Assembly (NCBI RefSeq): GCF_036038375.1
Contig: NZ_CP107935.1
Span: 4,216,001 to 4,280,000 of the forward strand
Direction: 5' to 3'
DNA length: 64,000 nt
Origin: Streptomyces sp. NBC_00414
Lineage (GTDB): Bacteria; Actinomycetota; Actinomycetes; Streptomycetales; Streptomycetaceae
Under the pieces are notes generated by a model. It saw only the letters and a program-made list of their open reading frames with translations. It had not been told where the DNA came from and did not search any database. A program made the position numbers and the translations under genes. Shown here piece by piece: positions 43,198 through 51,925 of the stretch. Every line of letters begins with the position of its first letter. Positions within the stretch are counted from its first letter, which is position 1.

Positions 43198-44898
43198 TCA
43201 CAACCTGTCGATGTCCAGGTTCGCGATGGCCGTCCTCGCTACCGCCCGCCCGCGCTCGGTGAAATCACCCTTGCCCGGGTAGCCGATCATGAGCTTGTAC
43301 ATGTCTCCCGACGTCGTCCTGTAGTACAGGACCTGGATCTCGCGCGGACGCGGATTCTCGGTGTCGGTGCTGGTGTAGACGACGGTGTTCTGCGCTGCCT
43401 TGCGGTCCTTGTACTTGACGTCCTTGGGGTCACTCGTGGGCGCGGGATCGGAGTCCATGCCGAGCCCGTAGGCACCGCTCTGCTTGTACGCGGTGTCGTC
43501 CTCGTACATCTCGGCCGACGCGGTCCCGGCGATCTCGCCCGAGGTGTCCTCGGCCTTCTTCTCCAGCGACAGGCTGAGCCAGAGGGTGCCGCTCTGATCG
43601 GTGAACTGGACCCAGTGCTCGTCCTTGGGCGCGTCGGGCTTGGGCACGGTCTTCCGGTAGCCCTCCGGTACGGCCACCGTGGCGCCCAGGGCCTTCAGTT
43701 CGGCCTTCTTCCAGCCGTCCGGCAGCGGGCCCGCGAACGGGTCCGCGACCACCAGGTACGCGGCCACCGCGGCAGCGACGACCACCGCCGCGAGGCCGAT
43801 CCAGCCCTTGCGGCCGACGCGCGCCCGCAGGCCGCCGGGCCGGCTCCCGCCGGGCGCCGGCAACTGCACGATCCGGGTGGGCTCCGGCTGGGGCGGCCGT
43901 ACGGTTCGCTCCAGGAGGGCCCGTACCCGCGCGGCGTCCGGGCGGCGGTTCGGGTCCTTGTCGAGGAGGCCGTTGATGGCCTCGGCGAGCGGTCCCGTGG
44001 CCGCGTTGGGCGGGGCCGGCGTGGCGTTGAGGACGGACTGGAGCGTCGCGGGCGTGTTGCTGCGGCGGAACGGCGACACGCCCTCCGTGGCCGCGTACAG
44101 GACCACGCCCAGCGACCAGAGGTCGGAGGCCGGACCCGGGCGCTGCCCCAGCACCCTCTCGGGCGCGATGAACTCGGGCGAGCCGACGAAGCCGCCCGTG
44201 TCGGTCAGGTTCGTCTCGCCCTCGATCTGGGCGATGCCGAAGTCGGTGAGGACGACCCGGTCGCCCGTGCCGAGCAGGACGTTGTCCGGTTTGACGTCGC
44301 GGTGCAGGATGCCCGCCGCGTGCGCGGCCTCCAGCGCGCCGAGCACCTCCAGGCCGATCCTCGCCGCCTCCAGCGCCCCGAGCGTGCCCTCCTGCAGCGC
44401 GGCGCCGAGCGACCGGCCCCGGACCAGTTCCATCACGATCCACGGCCGGCCGTCCACGACGGCGACGTCGTGGACGTTGACGACCGCCGGGTGGTCGAGC
44501 CGGGCCGCGGCGCGCGCCTCGCGGCGCATCCGCTCATGGACATTGGCTTGTTCACGTTCGGGAAGGTGGTCGGGGACGCGCGGTTCCTTGACCGCGACCT
44601 CGCGGTCCACCGTCTCGTCCTTGGCCCGCCATACAGTTCCCATGCCGCCGTGGCCGAGCTTGTCGAGCAGCCGGTACCGGTCCGCGATGAGCCGCCCGGA
44701 GCCGGGATCCTGCGGCGCCTGCCGCACCGGCGGCTGCGCCTGCTGCGCCACCGGTTGTGCCTGTTGCCCGGGCGCGATCCGGGCGGGTACGGCGTAGGGG
44801 TTCCCGGGGTGTGGCACGGCGACCGGTGGGCGCGGCGGTTGCAGACCGAAACTCGTCGGGTCGTCGGGTCCGTAAGGGGCTCCCCCGTTGCTGCTCAT
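43198..44898 (-). CDS. Receptor Ser/Thr protein kinase
   Basis: 566 residues. The kinase domain (about 75-340) is intact: GHGGMG loop, EVAVKEPR, HRDVKPDNVLL and LTDFGIAQ. A Gln/Pro-rich N-terminus of about 70 residues (QPVAQQAQPPVRQ) precedes it. Then one membrane segment (WIGLAAVVVAAAVAAYLVVA) and an extracellular C-terminal domain ending in ANLDIDRL, with a PEGYRK motif near its start. The ATG at 44898 has AAGG 9 bases upstream; the start at 44907 sits too close to it. Part of a run of co-oriented receptor kinases. Confidence 0.9.
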   Translation of the reverse strand: MSSNGGAPYGPDDPTSFGLQPPRPPVAVPHPGNPYAVPARIAPGQQAQPVAQQAQPPVRQAPQDPGSGRLIADRYRLLDKLGHGGMGTVWRAKDETVDREVAVKEPRVPDHLPEREQANVHERMRREARAAARLDHPAVVNVHDVAVVDGRPWIVMELVRGRSLGAALQEGTLGALEAARIGLEVLGALEAAHAAGILHRDVKPDNVLLGTGDRVVLTDFGIAQIEGETNLTDTGGFVGSPEFIAPERVLGQRPGPASDLWSLGVVLYAATEGVSPFRRSNTPATLQSVLNATPAPPNAATGPLAEAINGLLDKDPNRRPDAARVRALLERTVRPPQPEPTRIVQLPAPGGSRPGGLRARVGRKGWIGLAAVVVAAAVAAYLVVADPFAGPLPDGWKKAELKALGATVAVPEGYRKTVPKPDAPKDEHWVQFTDQSGTLWLSLSLEKKAEDTSGEIAGTASAEMYEDDTAYKQSGAYGLGMDSDPAPTSDPKDVKYKDRKAAQNTVVYTSTDTENPRPREIQVLYYRTTSGDMYKLMIGYPGKGDFTERGRAVARTAIANLDIDRL

Positions 44899-45033
44899 GG
44901 GGTCCATCCTTATCGCGGCAGGCGCCTCCGCTCCACCCTGGGCGCTTTCCAGTCACAGACCCGTGACGCGAGACACCCGTTATGTTCTGTTCGACGCTTA
45001 TTCGCCTTGTGCGGCTTTACGGCGGAACGCGGC

Positions 45034-46671
45034 TCAGGAGCCCGTACGGGCGAAGGTGTCCACCGCCACGTCGAAGTACTCCCGCGCCTCCCGCGCCTGG
45101 CCGACCGGCGCCGACACCAGTACGTCGTACATCCGGCCGCCCTCCTCCCAGCACAGCTCGTAGATGTGCCGGGCGCCCTCCGCCTCGCTGAAGCCGTCCC
45201 AGGTGAACTCCCAGAGCGCGGCGGGGCGTCCGGAACGGGTGGTCTCGGTGACCCGGCCGTCGCGGTACCCGGGGTAGGTGTCGGGTCCATCAGCTGCCGC
45301 GCGCTCCATCACCGCGAGCGGTCCGCCCGGTTCCGGTTCGGACCCCTTGACTCCGATACGGAAGGTCTTCCCGGCCGACGTGTAGTGGACGCGCCCGCCC
45401 TGCGCCTCGCGCGTGAAGCCCACGGGGACGGCGAGCGAGAAGCCCGCCGGGTCGCGGGCGAGGCGGTATCCCGTGGGCACCGTACGGCCGGCCGAGGCCG
45501 TCGGCCGGGAGCCGGTGACGGTGGGGCTCGGCGTCGGGCCGGTGGCCGTACGGGACGAGGAGACCGAACCCGCGGGAGGCGAGGGCCCGTTGTCGCCGTC
45601 GCCCATCAGGAGGGCGGCTGCGGACACACCCGCGACGGCCATCGCCGCGACGAGGGCGGCCGCGATCAGCACATTGCGTATCGACGGGGAGACGGCGAAG
45701 GGGACCCGCAGCGGGTGCGGCACGGCAGACTCCGGCGCCGTCGGCCCCGGGGTGCCGGCGTCCCGCCCCGACGCGTCCAGCCGTCCCGGTGTGTATCCGG
45801 GCGGGACCTGCGGCATACGGCCCGTGTCCAGAAACGCCCGCAGCAGCCGCTCCGCCTCGATCGCGTCGAGCCGCCGTTCCGGATCACGTTCGAGGAGGCC
45901 CCGGACGAGAGGAAGCAGGGGCTCGGCGGCGGCGGGCGGATATATGTCGTCGACCACCACGGCGTGCAGCGTGCCGCCCAACGAGTCGCGGCGGAAGGGG
46001 GATTCACCGCTCAGGGCCGTACAGAGCAGCGCGCCGAGCGACCACAGGTCGGACTCGGGCCCGGTCCTGTCGCCCGCCATCCGCTCGGGTGCGGTGTACT
46101 CGGGCGAGCCCACGAACGCCTCGCCCTCGGTGAGCGTCGTCGCGCCCGCGACCTGCGCGACCCCGAAGTCGGTGAGGACGACGATGTCGTCCAGGGTGAG
46201 GAGCACGTTCGCGGGCTTCAGGTCGCGGTGCAGGACACCGGCGGCGTGCGCCTTGCTCAGCGCGCTGAGCAGGTCGATGCCGATCCGGGCCGCCTCGACG
46301 GCGTCGACGGGGCCGTACCGGGAGATCCGCTCGGCGAGTGAACCTCCTTCGAGCAGGTCCATGACGATGTAGGGGCGTTCGTCCTGCTCGACGACGTCGT
46401 GCACGACGATGATGTGCGGATGCCGCAACTGGGCGACCGCGCGGGCCTCGCGCAGGGTGCGTTCACGCTGCAGCCGGGACTCCGCCGCCGAGAGCGAGGT
46501 GTCGAGGTCGATCTCCTTGACCGCGACCTGCCGGGCGAGCAACTGGTCCGTGGCCCGCCACACGACACCCATACCGCCCCGGCCGATCCTGGCTTCCAGG
46601 CGGTAACGGCCCGCGATGACACGGGCGTTGTCCCGCGGTCTCTCCCCCTCGGTCCCCATGCGTCTCATCAT
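45034..46671 (-). CDS. Receptor Ser/Thr protein kinase
   Basis: 545 residues (545 with ATG at 46671; MGTEGER at 46659 is an equally good start). The kinase domain has GRGGMG, QVAVKEID, HRDLKPANVLL and LTDFGVAQ, all intact. One membrane segment (NVLIAAALVAAMAVAGVSAAAL) and an extracellular domain with Phe-Trp/Trp-Gly motifs (AALWEFTWDGF) and a short tail (DTFARTGS). The frame stays open upstream to 46821, but no earlier ribosome site is visible. It lies between two other receptor kinases. Confidence 0.88.
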   Translation of the reverse strand: MMRRMGTEGERPRDNARVIAGRYRLEARIGRGGMGVVWRATDQLLARQVAVKEIDLDTSLSAAESRLQRERTLREARAVAQLRHPHIIVVHDVVEQDERPYIVMDLLEGGSLAERISRYGPVDAVEAARIGIDLLSALSKAHAAGVLHRDLKPANVLLTLDDIVVLTDFGVAQVAGATTLTEGEAFVGSPEYTAPERMAGDRTGPESDLWSLGALLCTALSGESPFRRDSLGGTLHAVVVDDIYPPAAAEPLLPLVRGLLERDPERRLDAIEAERLLRAFLDTGRMPQVPPGYTPGRLDASGRDAGTPGPTAPESAVPHPLRVPFAVSPSIRNVLIAAALVAAMAVAGVSAAALLMGDGDNGPSPPAGSVSSSRTATGPTPSPTVTGSRPTASAGRTVPTGYRLARDPAGFSLAVPVGFTREAQGGRVHYTSAGKTFRIGVKGSEPEPGGPLAVMERAAADGPDTYPGYRDGRVTETTRSGRPAALWEFTWDGFSEAEGARHIYELCWEEGGRMYDVLVSAPVGQAREAREYFDVAVDTFARTGS

Positions 46672-46765
46672 GCCGCAACGGACGGAACCCTTCCGGGGTC
46701 GCACAACGGCGGTTGGCCGACAACCGACGTAAGCCCCCAGACCCGCAGGGCCCCACAAGGGTCCC

Positions 46766-46812
46766 GCAGGGGGCGCGGGGAACTGCGCGACCAGCCCCCA
46801 CCGGCCCGCAGG
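46766..46812. repeat. Copy of dispersed Streptomyces repeat
   Basis: GGGGGCGCGGGGAACTGCGC plus GACCAGCCCCCACCGGCCCG (46769-46808), a fuller version of the 9330 element. It lies between the starts of one kinase gene and the end of the next. Confidence 0.7.
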
Positions 46813-46836
46813 CGACAACACGCCCCGCCGGGGCGG

Positions 46837-48651
46837 TCACTGCGAAGCAGGCGGCTGCCACCCCCGCAGAATCGTGTCGAACTGCTCCCGCGCGGTCTCC
46901 CAGTCCGCAGCGGGCGCAGACGTGTAGATCACGTACTCGACCCCGTCACGGCCGAGATACGCCTGTTCCATGGCCCGCCGCGGCCCAGGAAACTCCGTGT
47001 CCTTGGCCAGCGCCGTCCAGGTGAAGTCCCACAGCGCTCCCGGCCGGTCCCGGAAAGTGTTGGATTCCAGACCGACCCGCCGGTATTCGCTCAGCCGGCC
47101 AGAAATCTGCTGTTCCAGGTCACTGAGATGCCGGTACGGCGTGTCGAAGTCCGGCGAGTCGTCCACAGCGATGCGTACGAAGTGCTCGCCGCCGTCGGGC
47201 GTGTAGTCGACCTGCGTGCCCTCGACCTGCCGCTTCCATCCCTCGGGCAGTACGAGGCTGAAGCCCTGGGGGTCGTCGACCCGCTCCCAGCCCTCCGGCA
47301 CGTCCCCGGTCTGGGCCGCCTCGGTCTGCTTCCCGTCGTCCTGCCCGCCCGAGGAGGACGGGTTCTTGGGAGACGACGAGGAGTGGTTCGGGGACTTCGA
47401 CCCGTCGCCGTCCTGCCCCCGTCCGTCCGCGAGCAGCATCGCCGCGACCCCGCCGCCACCGACGAGCGCGGCGGCCAGCACGACCGCGGCGACGGTACGG
47501 AACCGGCGGCGCCCTGGCCTGCCGGCCACCGCGGGCTGGTTCGCGGTGGCGACGGCCGGGTCGGGAGCGGGCCGGCCGTGACTGCCGTACGTGTCGTGGC
47601 CGTCCGGGCCGCCGTAGGGACCCTGCGGATACTGGCCGCTCTGCGGGCCGTTGAAGCCGTGGGACCCATGGGCGACGGCATGCGTGGCGCCTTCGGACCC
47701 GGGAGCGACGGCCTGCGCCGGCCCGTACGTGCCCGGGGACCCCGGCAGTCCCTGGCCGTACGTTCCCTGGGGCGTCCCGGTGTTGTCCACATGCTGCGTG
47801 GGCACATAGGCCTGCGCCGAGTGCGGTGTCCTGCCCTCGGCGGCCTCGGCGAGCATCTGCTCCGCCTCGTCCGGCCCGGGCCGCTCGGCGGGGTCCTTGC
47901 GCAGCAGGGCGGTGATGACGGAGGTGAGCGGTCCCGCGTTCTCCGGGGCGTCGGGCTCCTCGCCGACCACGGCCTGCATGGTCGTCAGGGGTGTCGTCCG
48001 GCGGAACGGCGACCTGCCCTCGACAGCCGTGTAGAGCGTGGCACCCAGCGCCCACAGGTCGGCGGACGGGCCCGGGTCCTGGCCACGGATGCGTTCCGGC
48101 GCCAGATAGTCGACCGAGCCGACGATCTCACCGGTGCGGGTGATCGTCGTGTCTCCCTCGACCTGCGCGATCCCGAAGTCGGTGAGCAGCACGCGCCGGT
48201 CGTGCGAGAGCAGTACGTTGCCGGGCTTGACGTCACGGTGCAGCACACCGGCGGCGTGCGCGGCCCGCAGCGCGCGCAGGACCCACAGCCCGACCCGGGC
48301 CGCCTCCCTGGGCTCGATACGTCCCTGCTCCTTGACGGCGTCGGCGAGCGAGCCGCCCTCGACCAGCTCCATCACGATCCACGGCCGGCCGTCGTGTTCC
48401 AGTACGTCGTGCACGGTGACGACGGCCGAGTGGTTGATGCGCGCGGCGGCGCGGGCCTCGGCCCGGGTCCTGGCGAGGAGGACGGCCTGCTCGCTCTCGG
48501 ACACGTAGAGCGCGGCCGTCAGCTCCTTGATCGCGACGGCGCGGTGCAGCACTTCGTCGCGCGCACGCCACACTCGGCCCATGCCGCCACTGCCGATGGA
48601 GTCGGCGAGCCGGTAGCGGCCTGCCAGGAGCAGGCCCTGCATCTGATTCAC
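46837..48651 (-). CDS. Receptor Ser/Thr protein kinase
   Basis: 604 residues. The kinase domain (about 10-270) is intact: GSGGMG, AVAIKELT, HRDVKPGNVLL and LTDFGIAQ. A Gly/Tyr/Pro-rich linker (about 280-370) is followed by one membrane segment (TVAAVVLAAALVGGGGVAAMLL) and an extracellular domain with PEGWKR and ALWDFTWTALA motifs shared with its neighbours. The GTG at 48651 (VNQMQGLLLAG) has GGGGAAAC just upstream; a longer frame to 48696 has none. The 23-bp-period repeat lies in its upstream region. Confidence 0.9.
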   Translation of the reverse strand: MNQMQGLLLAGRYRLADSIGSGGMGRVWRARDEVLHRAVAIKELTAALYVSESEQAVLLARTRAEARAAARINHSAVVTVHDVLEHDGRPWIVMELVEGGSLADAVKEQGRIEPREAARVGLWVLRALRAAHAAGVLHRDVKPGNVLLSHDRRVLLTDFGIAQVEGDTTITRTGEIVGSVDYLAPERIRGQDPGPSADLWALGATLYTAVEGRSPFRRTTPLTTMQAVVGEEPDAPENAGPLTSVITALLRKDPAERPGPDEAEQMLAEAAEGRTPHSAQAYVPTQHVDNTGTPQGTYGQGLPGSPGTYGPAQAVAPGSEGATHAVAHGSHGFNGPQSGQYPQGPYGGPDGHDTYGSHGRPAPDPAVATANQPAVAGRPGRRRFRTVAAVVLAAALVGGGGVAAMLLADGRGQDGDGSKSPNHSSSSPKNPSSSGGQDDGKQTEAAQTGDVPEGWERVDDPQGFSLVLPEGWKRQVEGTQVDYTPDGGEHFVRIAVDDSPDFDTPYRHLSDLEQQISGRLSEYRRVGLESNTFRDRPGALWDFTWTALAKDTEFPGPRRAMEQAYLGRDGVEYVIYTSAPAADWETAREQFDTILRGWQPPASQ

Positions 48652-48883
48652 GTTTCCCCGCAATGCTCTTGACAGGGTCAGACTAAGGACCGACACCCAG
48701 CCAGGGAACCGGCGGGGTCCGACGGAGACAGCACTGTGACGGTTGCCTCGGACATGAACGAGCGGTTGCCGCCCGGTGATCGGGCGCTGAGCAGCGAACC
48801 GGCGCCATCACCACGGCGGATGCCGGCACGGCCGATGTCACGGCGGCACAACTCCCCCGGCTGCACAGTGTGATGACGCCACA

Positions 48884-48986
48884 TCAACCGGTGATGCGAT
48901 CGGGCGCCGACCGGTGACGCGACGCGGCATCACCCGGTGATGCCGTACGGCGTCAGCCGGTGATGCGTTACGGCGTCAGCCGGTGA
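48884..48986. repeat. Five copies of a 23-bp repeat across the 3' end of the pseudokinase gene
   Basis: CCGGTGA occurs at 48888, 48911, 48934, 48957 and 48980, exactly 23 bp apart, each in a near-palindromic setting (for example GCATCACCCGGTGATGC at 48927-48943). The last copy spans the stop codon of the pseudokinase gene (ITG-stop). A further CCGGTGA at 48773 lies 115 bp (5 x 23) earlier, suggesting an older, decayed array. Intergenic 48652-48975 holds no gene. Confidence 0.85.
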
Positions 48987-51771
48987 TCTGGTACGTCGAC
49001 GACGCCTGCTCGTACAGCCGCGTCACCTCGTCCCGCTCGGCCTCCGGGCCGCGCACCTGCACCACGTGGTAGCGCCCACCGGCGATGATCACGAGGTTCC
49101 GCACGTAGACCTCGCTGCCCGTGGCGTCCTGCCAGGTGAACTGCCCCTCGGCCATGGCCCGTCCGCCCACGTCGATCCGCCGCATCCCGCTGGACGTGGC
49201 CCAGGTCGAGTCACGGAACGGCTGCAGCTCGCGCTCGTCCTCACGCTGGTAGGACATCGGATCGCCGCCGAACTCCTCGGTCGTGTCACGTCCGGGCACG
49301 ACCAGCAGCTCGAACTTGCCCTGCGAGTAGACGACCTGGCCGCGTCCGTTCTTCCCGGTCCGCTCCCAGCCGTTGGCGACCGCCACCCGGAATCCCTCGG
49401 AGTCCTTGCGCAGGGTGAAGCCCTGCGGAAGCTCGGGGCCGGTGGTCTGGGTCGTCGAGCTGGACGAGCGCGTCGGGCTGCTCTCCTTGCTCGGTGTCTT
49501 CCCGCCCTGCGGATCGGAACTCGCCTTCCCGTCCGGCCCCGCGCCGGTGTCCCCGGAGTGCCCGGGAGTGGGCGTGACGACATCCCCCGCGGAACCGGTG
49601 CGCTCACCGCCGGAGCCGGTCCTGGGCATGAACGCCATGGCGTACGCGACAGCCGCGGCCATGACGAGCAGGATCAGCAGCAGCAGTGTCCGGCCGAGCC
49701 TGCGGGGCTTGACCTCCTTGCCCTGCTTGCCCCGCTTGTGACGGCCGTGGGGTGTGGTCGCGGGCAGCCCTGCCCGGCGCCTGCGGACGAGCTCGCCCCG
49801 ACGGCGTACGACGGGCAGCCGGGTGGGGTCCACGGGCGGTGCCGCTATGACGTACGTACCCGCCTCGGGCTCGGGAGCCGACCGCACCAGTGAACGCAGC
49901 CAGCCCCGCAACTCCTCGAAGTCCAGTCGCTCGGTGGGGTCCTGGCGCAGCAGCGACTCCACGACCGGTCGGAGCGGACCGCACTCCTCCGCGAACGCGG
50001 GCGGCTCCGCGCACACCAGCTGCACCAACTCGGCGGTGCTCTCCTCGGGGTAGGGCGCGTGGCCCTGTACGGCGCGGAAGAGCAGCGCGCCCAGCGCCCA
50101 CAGGTCGGTCGCGGGGCCGATCGGCGCCGCCAGCTGCCAGTTCTCGTGCACGGGGCCGGCCTGCTCGGGCGCCCAGCGCTCGGTGACGGGCCCCACGACG
50201 GCCATCCGGGCCTGCCGGGCCCGCTCCGCCGCCAACGCGGTGGCCGGGCCCCGCCGGGTGGCGGCGGAGGAGGAGGTGAGTTGACTCCACTGGGTGGGAG
50301 CCATGCCCGTACCCGCAGCCGTGCTCGCACCCGTGCCCGTCGCCATGCCCGCGCCCGTGCCGGGGTCCGCGGAGGCGTGGTCGGCGGGCGGCGCGTATCC
50401 GGCGCCGTACGCGGCGGCCTCCGTCGCCCGGCCGCCGGCCGTGTGGCCGATTCCGCCGTGCCCGCCGTTGCCGCCATTACCACCGTTACCGCTGTTGCGG
50501 CCGTCGGGCAGCGCGGGAGGGCGGCCCTGTCCGGAACCTCCCACCGCGGGGGCACCGCTGCGCGGCGCCGCACCGTGCCAGGCGCCCGGCAGCCCCACCC
50601 CGTACGGGTCGGCGATCTGTCCGGGCGGCGATGTGTGCTCCGTCCCCTGACCGGCTATCCGGCCCGAGATCGGCCCTGCGGCCCGACCGGCCTCGGTGTC
50701 GCCGTCGGCGGACCGGGGCCGCGGCGCGGGCAACGCCGCGTTCCCGCCGCCCCGCTGCTCCTCCTGCACCCGGGCCGCCGCGCGGGCACCCGCGCGGTAG
50801 GCCGCGATGGCCCCGGCCCGCGCGGCCCGTACGTCTCCGCCCGCGTCCAGCGCCCGCTGCGCCATGTCCGAGGCATGCGCCTGCGACTGGGCCTGTGAAT
50901 GTGCCTGGGCTTGCGTGACGGGCAGCGTGCTTCCGCCGCCGCCGCGCACGGCCTCGACCGCGGCACGGCCGCCGTCCGGCCCACGCGCGCCGGGAACCGC
51001 CTGTCCCACGGCCCGGCCGGGGGCACCGGACCTGCCCAGCTGCCCGGCCGCGCCATCGGGCCGGCCCGCCTGCCCGGACGAACCCGCCTCGCCGGACGGA
51101 CCTGTCTGACCTGCCCGACCCGCCTGGCCGCCTGCCGTTCCGCCTTCACCCTCGGCGGCCGGCACCGGGTCGTACCCGCACAGCGCCTCTTCCGCGGCTC
51201 CCGAGGCGAGCCCCGTGAGCATCACTCGGCCGTCGTCGCAGACGAGCACCGTGCGCGCGGTGATGTTCCGGTGCACCCATCCGTGCGCGTGCAGCACCCG
51301 CAGGGCGGTCAGCACGTCGGCGGCCACCTCGGCGGCCCGGTACGGGCTCAGCGGCCCCTCGGCGAGCAGCGCCGCGAGCTGCCGCGCGGGCACCAGCTCG
51401 CTCACGATCCACAGCGACCCGCCCTCGGCGAACACGTCGAAGACCTGGTCGAGCCGGGGATGGTCGGGTATCTGCGCCGCGGCCTGGGCGGCCTCGATCG
51501 CCCGTCGCACGGCCGGCTCGGTGGGCCGCCGGGTGGTGTGCGCGGACGGCCGCCGCACCCCGGCGTCCCGTGCCACGAACCCGTCGGGCAGCCCGTCCGC
51601 GTCGAGCACCTCCGCCTCGATGACCTCGGGCAACTGCACCTGCCGGACCAGGACTTCCTGTCCGCTGTAGGTGTCGAAGGCCCGGGTGGTGTCGGCGAGT
51701 TCGTACTCGTCCGTCGGCGGGAGCGGCAGGCGGTAACGGTCTGCGAGCACCCGTCCCGCATAGTCCTCCAC
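48976..51771 (-). CDS. Receptor pseudokinase (Ser/Thr kinase fold without catalytic residues)
   Basis: 931 residues. The N-terminal region follows the kinase fold but has lost every key residue: the VAIK lysine is Arg43 (EVLVRQV), HRDxKxxN reads HRNITART (H167-R-N169 to T174) and DFG reads TGLAS (186-190). A very long Gly/Ala/Arg-rich insert (about 205-560) precedes more kinase-like C-lobe sequence (LWALGALLFRAVQG), a membrane segment (LLLLILLVMAAAVAYAMAF) and the extracellular domain shared with neighbours (GFTLRKDSEGF). The GTG at 51771 has GGGGGAGG 4-5 bases upstream; the longer frame to 51861 lacks one. Likely a scaffold or inhibitor of the adjacent active kinases. Confidence 0.88.
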   Translation of the reverse strand: MEDYAGRVLADRYRLPLPPTDEYELADTTRAFDTYSGQEVLVRQVQLPEVIEAEVLDADGLPDGFVARDAGVRRPSAHTTRRPTEPAVRRAIEAAQAAAQIPDHPRLDQVFDVFAEGGSLWIVSELVPARQLAALLAEGPLSPYRAAEVAADVLTALRVLHAHGWVHRNITARTVLVCDDGRVMLTGLASGAAEEALCGYDPVPAAEGEGGTAGGQAGRAGQTGPSGEAGSSGQAGRPDGAAGQLGRSGAPGRAVGQAVPGARGPDGGRAAVEAVRGGGGSTLPVTQAQAHSQAQSQAHASDMAQRALDAGGDVRAARAGAIAAYRAGARAAARVQEEQRGGGNAALPAPRPRSADGDTEAGRAAGPISGRIAGQGTEHTSPPGQIADPYGVGLPGAWHGAAPRSGAPAVGGSGQGRPPALPDGRNSGNGGNGGNGGHGGIGHTAGGRATEAAAYGAGYAPPADHASADPGTGAGMATGTGASTAAGTGMAPTQWSQLTSSSAATRRGPATALAAERARQARMAVVGPVTERWAPEQAGPVHENWQLAAPIGPATDLWALGALLFRAVQGHAPYPEESTAELVQLVCAEPPAFAEECGPLRPVVESLLRQDPTERLDFEELRGWLRSLVRSAPEPEAGTYVIAAPPVDPTRLPVVRRRGELVRRRRAGLPATTPHGRHKRGKQGKEVKPRRLGRTLLLLILLVMAAAVAYAMAFMPRTGSGGERTGSAGDVVTPTPGHSGDTGAGPDGKASSDPQGGKTPSKESSPTRSSSSTTQTTGPELPQGFTLRKDSEGFRVAVANGWERTGKNGRGQVVYSQGKFELLVVPGRDTTEEFGGDPMSYQREDERELQPFRDSTWATSSGMRRIDVGGRAMAEGQFTWQDATGSEVYVRNLVIIAGGRYHVVQVRGPEAERDEVTRLYEQASSTYQITG

Positions 51772-51925
51772 AATGCCTCCCCCGGCCGCCCGGTTGGTCA
51801 ATTCCGTTCGCCATACGTCCCGTTGTGGCTGCAGTTGTGCCTGCGTACGGTCCGCAACCACTCACGATACGTGCCGGAGGCAACCCGTCATGAGGAGATA
51901 CGAGATCTCAATTGACCCGTGACCC

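Noticed and set aside
41920..46341. Very long plus-strand open frame of 1473 codons across kinase genes
   Set aside because: It is antisense to genes with clear kinase motifs and ribosome sites, and its sequence is Arg/Pro-rich with no domain; such frames are common in high-GC DNA.
48888..48990. Possible CRISPR array from 23-bp period
   Set aside because: Repeat core is only 7-11 bp with no unique spacers and no cas genes.
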